Below are positions 60,451 to 64,000 of a stretch of DNA of 64,000 bases, in pieces. Source of the stretch: Aminobacterium mobile DSM 12262 (GTDB lineage: Bacteria; Synergistota; Synergistia; Synergistales; Aminobacteriaceae); the NCBI RefSeq assembly GCF_000526395.1, contig NZ_JAFZ01000004.1, positions 62,001-126,000 on the forward strand, written 5' to 3'. Under the pieces are notes generated by a model, which saw only the letters and a list, made by a program, of their open reading frames with translations, had not been told where the DNA came from and did no database searches. Both the position numbers and the translations under genes were made by a program. How positions within the stretch are numbered: position 1 is the stretch's first letter; the number at the start of each line of letters is the position of its first letter.

Positions 60451-61485
60451 TCACCTCCCCATAGAATCAACTACAGCGAGAACATCTCTTAATAACGCAA
60501 AGGCTGCCGGACGGCTTCCTGCTCCTGCCCCTTCTATACATATTTCTCCCATGGTATCTGTACAAAAAAGAGCCCCATTTGTTACTCCATAGAGGGTGAC
60601 CAATGGGTGATTCGCAGGCAAAGGAGTGGGTGCCACCTCTATATGGCAAGCTCCCCCTTGCTTATCTATCTTCGATAAAAGCCTAACGACGCCCCCACGA
60701 GTACGTGTCTTACTTAACATTTCCGGGGTAACATCTCGAATGCCCTTGACTGAAACCATTTCTCTTGTAAAACGAGGAGCGCCCATAATAGCTTGAGCTA
60801 CGATCATCGCCTTATACGCTGAATCCCAACCATCTATATCAATGCTGGGATCTGGTTCTGCATAACCTCGCCGTTGGGCATCAAGAAGAGCATCATCAAG
60901 GGTGGACCCCTGCCGCATTAACTCTAATATGTAGTTACACGTTCCGTTCAGAACCCCTTCAAAAGAAAGAACTTGGCTTGCAGGGAGGCCATGACGCACA
61001 AGAGAAAAGAGAGGTGTGCCACACATAACAGTACCTTCAAAGAGAAAAAAACATCCTTTCTCTCGGGCAAGAGAGGAGAGATGATGATACCAAAGAGCTA
61101 CGGGAGATTTATTGCATGTCACTACCGATTTTCCTCTTAAAAGAGCTTTCTCCATATATGTTCTCGCTGGTTCCCCTGTTTCAAGACTTGAAAAAGTAGT
61201 ATCTACGAGGACATCATACACTCCATTAACAATAAGATCATCTAACGGGAGGGGATGAGAAACAACTCCTCCATCTATTCGGCCTGTCATTTCCTCTACC
61301 TTCAAAATAGAAGAAATATCAAGCCCTTCTGGAGAATAAACATTTCCTCTTCTTCGAGTAGCAATACTATTGATCTGAATGGAGCAGTCAAATTCTGAGG
61401 CTAAGACGTATCGTTTTCTTTCAAGCAAAGTACAAAATTCCCTGCCAACATTCCCAAACCCAAGAAGGAGTATGGTTAGCTTCAT
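60451..61485 (-). CDS. hom: Homoserine dehydrogenase
   Basis: NAD(P)-dependent step from aspartate semialdehyde to homoserine. It has ILLLGFGNVGREFCTLL at the start, VVTCNKSPVAL, FEGTVMCGTPLFSL, GVLNGTCNYILELMRQG and AEPDPSIDIDGWDSAYK, the substrate motif. The 344 residues lack the C-terminal ACT domain, so threonine feedback through ACT is not expected. Last gene on this strand before a divergent region at 61486-61657. Confidence 0.94.
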   Translation of the reverse strand: MKLTILLLGFGNVGREFCTLLERKRYVLASEFDCSIQINSIATRRRGNVYSPEGLDISSILKVEEMTGRIDGGVVSHPLPLDDLIVNGVYDVLVDTTFSSLETGEPARTYMEKALLRGKSVVTCNKSPVALWYHHLSSLAREKGCFFLFEGTVMCGTPLFSLVRHGLPASQVLSFEGVLNGTCNYILELMRQGSTLDDALLDAQRRGYAEPDPSIDIDGWDSAYKAMIVAQAIMGAPRFTREMVSVKGIRDVTPEMLSKTRTRGGVVRLLSKIDKQGGACHIEVAPTPLPANHPLVTLYGVTNGALFCTDTMGEICIEGAGAGSRPAAFALLRDVLAVVDSMGR

Positions 61486-61657
61486 ATATATTCCTCCGGA
61501 GCCTCTGAAATCATTATACTTTTAAGAGCAATGTTGTTTCATTTTATCACTTTCTAAACAATTACGTCTTCTGGGTGTTCGTCTAAATAGCCGTCTTGTT
61601 GTATTATTGTTAAATAGAAACTTGTATGATTTTTATTTATTGGTGAGGTGAATAGAG

Positions 61658-62026
61658 TTGGATCAATCTCTCTCGCAAGAACTTGTTTTGAAAGAACTAA
61701 AAAGTCTCATCGAGTCCTCTTCTCTTGTTACTGCTAGGCTCATAGAATCTGTATCCATGAACTCCCAGCTTGCTTCTTCAATTACTCCAGAAATGCAATA
61801 TATGTTTCATCAGTGGATAGATCTGATCGCTAAAGATGTTCTCAGATCTTTCGACGATTATGGAACTATAAACATCCGTAAAGTTGCATCTGAAATGGGG
61901 ATATCGGAATCTACAGTCCTATCGCTTGTGCTCTATCTGCATAGGCAGGGGACCTTGTCTATAGAAAATATAACTGCTTGTAAAAGTGATGGTGAAAACA
62001 GAGAAATATGCCACTGCCTCCGATAA
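61658..62026 (+). CDS. Hypothetical protein with a possible HTH
   Basis: The 122 residues begin with a leucine-rich helical stretch and have INIRKVASEMGISESTVLSLVLYLHRQGTLSI at 70-101, which reads like a winged-helix DNA-binding segment. Two Cys near the C-terminus (ICHCLR) are unusual. TTG 61658 follows GAGGTGAAT at a normal distance. It is followed 21 bp later by the DERA-like gene, so both share a transcript. Confidence 0.65.
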   Translation: MDQSLSQELVLKELKSLIESSSLVTARLIESVSMNSQLASSITPEMQYMFHQWIDLIAKDVLRSFDDYGTINIRKVASEMGISESTVLSLVLYLHRQGTLSIENITACKSDGENREICHCLR

Positions 62027-62047
62027 AATAAAAAATGAGGTGATACT

Positions 62048-62803
62048 ATGGCAACTGATATAGAACTGCTCTCAGAAAAAGCACGACGAAAAGCTGCTTT
62101 AGCAGAAGCTGGATTAGAAAAGTCTGCCTCTTTCGAAAGCCTTTTCAAAAGCATGGGATTTGCATGTTTTTCGGAAAATTTACACCTTGAGCAGATGAGG
62201 ACATGGCTCCATCTATGCATTCAAAATCATATTACAAAGCTTTTTGTCCCCATGATTCTTCTTCCTGTTATTTCAAAATTCCTAAACAGCGACCATATTA
62301 ACATTAACCTAGGAACTATCATCGACTATCCTTTCCCCAATCTTCCCTCTGATCTCAAAATTTCAGCTATAAAATGGGCTCGAACACAAGGAGCGAAAAC
62401 CATTATCGTCACAATGCAAAGCGGCGTAATTCGAGATCCTAACATCAGAAACAATTTCCGCGAAGCCTTATCCACGTACAAAAAAAATGTGCCGGCCCAT
62501 TTTCCTCTTTATATCGCTTTCAATTCTTCCTTACTATCAGAAGAAGAAATTATTACTCTTGCCCGTCATGCTGAAATGGGCGGTGCCTCTGGTATATACA
62601 GTATTGCTCAACGAAAAAATCCAACAATCCTACGGAATATAGCTCTCCTTCGCTCCGCTACTCCGGATAACATACATATTGGAATCATAGGAAACATTCG
62701 CTCTTGGCAGGAAACAGAGACATTAGGAACGGTTGGAGCCGAGAGGATTATTTCTTCCTGCCCTCCCCATGAATTCCGATATCCATTTTTCCCCAACTAT
62801 TAA
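62048..62803 (+). CDS. DeoC/DERA-like aldolase homologue
   Basis: The 251 residues appear to form a TIM barrel with the DERA-type segment ININLGTIIDYPFPNLPSDLKISAIKWARTQGAKTIIVTMQ, where the barrel strand IGFP...E-ADEVDM of DeoC would be. The usual Schiff-base Lys in a xxKTSTG context is not evident. It may be a catalytically altered relative. Function not known; weakly linked to the preceding HTH-type gene. Confidence 0.55.
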   Translation: MATDIELLSEKARRKAALAEAGLEKSASFESLFKSMGFACFSENLHLEQMRTWLHLCIQNHITKLFVPMILLPVISKFLNSDHININLGTIIDYPFPNLPSDLKISAIKWARTQGAKTIIVTMQSGVIRDPNIRNNFREALSTYKKNVPAHFPLYIAFNSSLLSEEEIITLARHAEMGGASGIYSIAQRKNPTILRNIALLRSATPDNIHIGIIGNIRSWQETETLGTVGAERIISSCPPHEFRYPFFPNY

Positions 62804-62828
62804 TTCTAGGGAAGAAAGAAGAGGAGAC

Positions 62829-64000
62829 ATGAAAGAAAACACATCTTCCCGTTCGTGGAAGAAAATATTGGTACCGCAAATTCTTTCCATTCTCATTATT
62901 TTTATACTCTACAGCACAAGAAATTCTTTTAGATATGGCACTATAATTCCCTTATGGGGCTTTCTTCTCTTAAGCTACGTGGCAGGAGATATATCTTATA
63001 TTATCTTAACAAATAGACAAGGAAATAGCAGCGCTATGTGGGGACACCAATTCCTTATACAGGGAATCCTTATTATAGGGTGTAGCATTGTGTTAGGACA
63101 TCATCCTATTATTGCATGGAGTGGCGTTACAGTGGCTATTGTAGGTTTTATTTTATTATCATATAACTATTGCCTTGCTCTTTCCACGTTTTCTCCTCAA
63201 CAACAGTCATTCTCTTCAAGCGACCTACAAGAAAATGAAACGCAAGAAGAAGCTGCTGCTTCTTCTACAAAAATGTTCTTTCACTCCTTCCCGTTACCAA
63301 TCCTCGTGGAAGAAAATGGAGAAATACATGGCAACATTGCAGCACAAAACATACTGCCTCCCCTTGACACTTTGCCTTGCCCTTTTGAAAAATTTATAAA
63401 GACTCAGTCGCCTATACCTACCATCCTCCCCCTTCCTTCTGGCAAATGGGCTGTGAGCAGCAGAGAAAGCCAGGGAATAAAAGGATATATTCTGTCTCCT
63501 TTAAACGAGAATGGAAATGACGTTAAAACACTGGAAATTGTGGACAGGCGAACAGGTCTCTTTTCTAGGGAATACGCTGATCTAAGGAGTCAACAAGAAC
63601 TCGCCAGATCCTATCGTTACCGCCGTTGGCTTTCTTTTATTTTGCTAAAATTTGCTATAAACGATCCAGGGAAACTCATCAATGAAAAAATGGAGCAAGA
63701 GCTATTCGTAAAATTCTGTTCCAAACTCCAACAGAACGTACGGTCTACTGACCTTGTATTTCAGTTTGAGGAGGACAAAATACTCATCCTTATGCCAGAA
63801 ACTCCACGAGATGGGATAAAAAGTTTTGCCAGCCGAATACTTGATGCAGGGAGTACTCTTTTTGAGAATATAGAGGAACCCCCTTTGCCTCAATGTTGCA
63901 AAGCAAAACTGCGCATTGGAAGCGTGTTCGTAAGTGGCAACGAAAAGGTAGAATATGCCGACATTCTGTCTTCACTCGAAAGCTCTCTTGTGTCGCAGGT
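62829..64000 (+). CDS. Membrane protein with degenerate GGDEF domain (partial)
   Basis: Runs off the right edge. The first 125 residues contain about four hydrophobic segments (e.g. LVPQILSILIIFILY, FLIQGILIIGCSIVLG). A linker with a PAS-like part is followed by VDRRTGLFSREYADL (a DxLTGL-like start of GGDEF) and VRSTDLVFQFEEDKILILMPET, where the catalytic GGDEF has become EEDKI. It is thus probably inactive as a cyclase but may bind c-di-GMP or sense. ATG 62829 follows AGGAGA closely. The end is missing. Confidence 0.78.
   Translation, partial: MKENTSSRSWKKILVPQILSILIIFILYSTRNSFRYGTIIPLWGFLLLSYVAGDISYIILTNRQGNSSAMWGHQFLIQGILIIGCSIVLGHHPIIAWSGVTVAIVGFILLSYNYCLALSTFSPQQQSFSSSDLQENETQEEAAASSTKMFFHSFPLPILVEENGEIHGNIAAQNILPPLDTLPCPFEKFIKTQSPIPTILPLPSGKWAVSSRESQGIKGYILSPLNENGNDVKTLEIVDRRTGLFSREYADLRSQQELARSYRYRRWLSFILLKFAINDPGKLINEKMEQELFVKFCSKLQQNVRSTDLVFQFEEDKILILMPETPRDGIKSFASRILDAGSTLFENIEEPPLPQCCKAKLRIGSVFVSGNEKVEYADILSSLESSLVSQ

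Overview
The window looks like a chromosome segment of a Gram-negative, probably anaerobic bacterium with moderate GC and compact operons. The best guess is a Synergistota (amino-acid-fermenting) genome. This is an inference from gene content (TonB/ExbBD and TolC systems with an outer membrane, an NSS-family amino-acid symporter, a DUF1576 membrane protein, a Firmicute-style L10 leader); no taxonomic marker was searched.

Layout. 1-2400: spermidine synthase, then a convergent Na+-coupled amino-acid symporter. 2600-9970: a vitamin B12 uptake locus with ExbB-ExbD-TonB, a BtuFCD-type ABC importer on the other strand, and a TonB-dependent receptor behind a cobalamin riboswitch and terminator. 9970-12560: Pcm, an acyl-ACP thioesterase and MutY. 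12600-17400: a signalling operon (HDOD protein, hybrid histidine kinase, REC-GGDEF cyclase, small secreted protein). 17490-22230: radical SAM protein, thiamine-binding protein, DUF1576 pair, DMT exporter, YwbE. 22500-23080: six minus-strand tRNAs behind a near-consensus promoter. 23130-24660: amidohydrolase and endonuclease V. 24790-29600: the tuf-rpmG-tRNA(Trp)-secE-nusG-rplK-rplA-rplJ-rplL block, including a 49-residue L33 gene and an L10 leader.

30119-41400 is an 11.3-kb integrated element in a tRNA-Thr(GGT) gene, bounded by a perfect 47-bp direct repeat. Its sequence is unlike the host's, with long A/T runs and isolated GC bursts. It carries a tyrosine integrase and, on the minus strand, what reads as an RSF1010/IncQ-type backbone: a RepA-like helicase, a RepC-like initiator next to three 21-bp iterons, a MobQ relaxase and a MobC-like accessory protein flanking an R1162-like oriT. 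It also carries a VirB6/TrbL-like and a VirB2-like membrane protein, several unknown genes, an AlpA-like HTH protein and a perfect 16-bp parS site. No primase, coupling protein or VirB4 ATPase was seen. An integrating IncQ-like mobilizable replicon of this kind is the most noteworthy content of the window.

41440-41680: the rest of the tRNA-Thr/Tyr/Thr operon and its promoter. 41700-48210: a TetR-regulated RND tripartite efflux operon. 48269-49740: MgtE and a structured leader. 49900-50770: rpsI-rplM. 50938-61485: a long minus-strand housekeeping run (NAPRTase, SecG, RdgB, RNase PH, GerMN protein, cell-wall amidase, TldE, threonine aldolase, PHP phosphoesterase, CheW, YfcE-like phosphoesterase, homoserine dehydrogenase). 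61658-64000: three plus-strand genes, the last a membrane protein with a degenerate GGDEF domain cut by the window edge.
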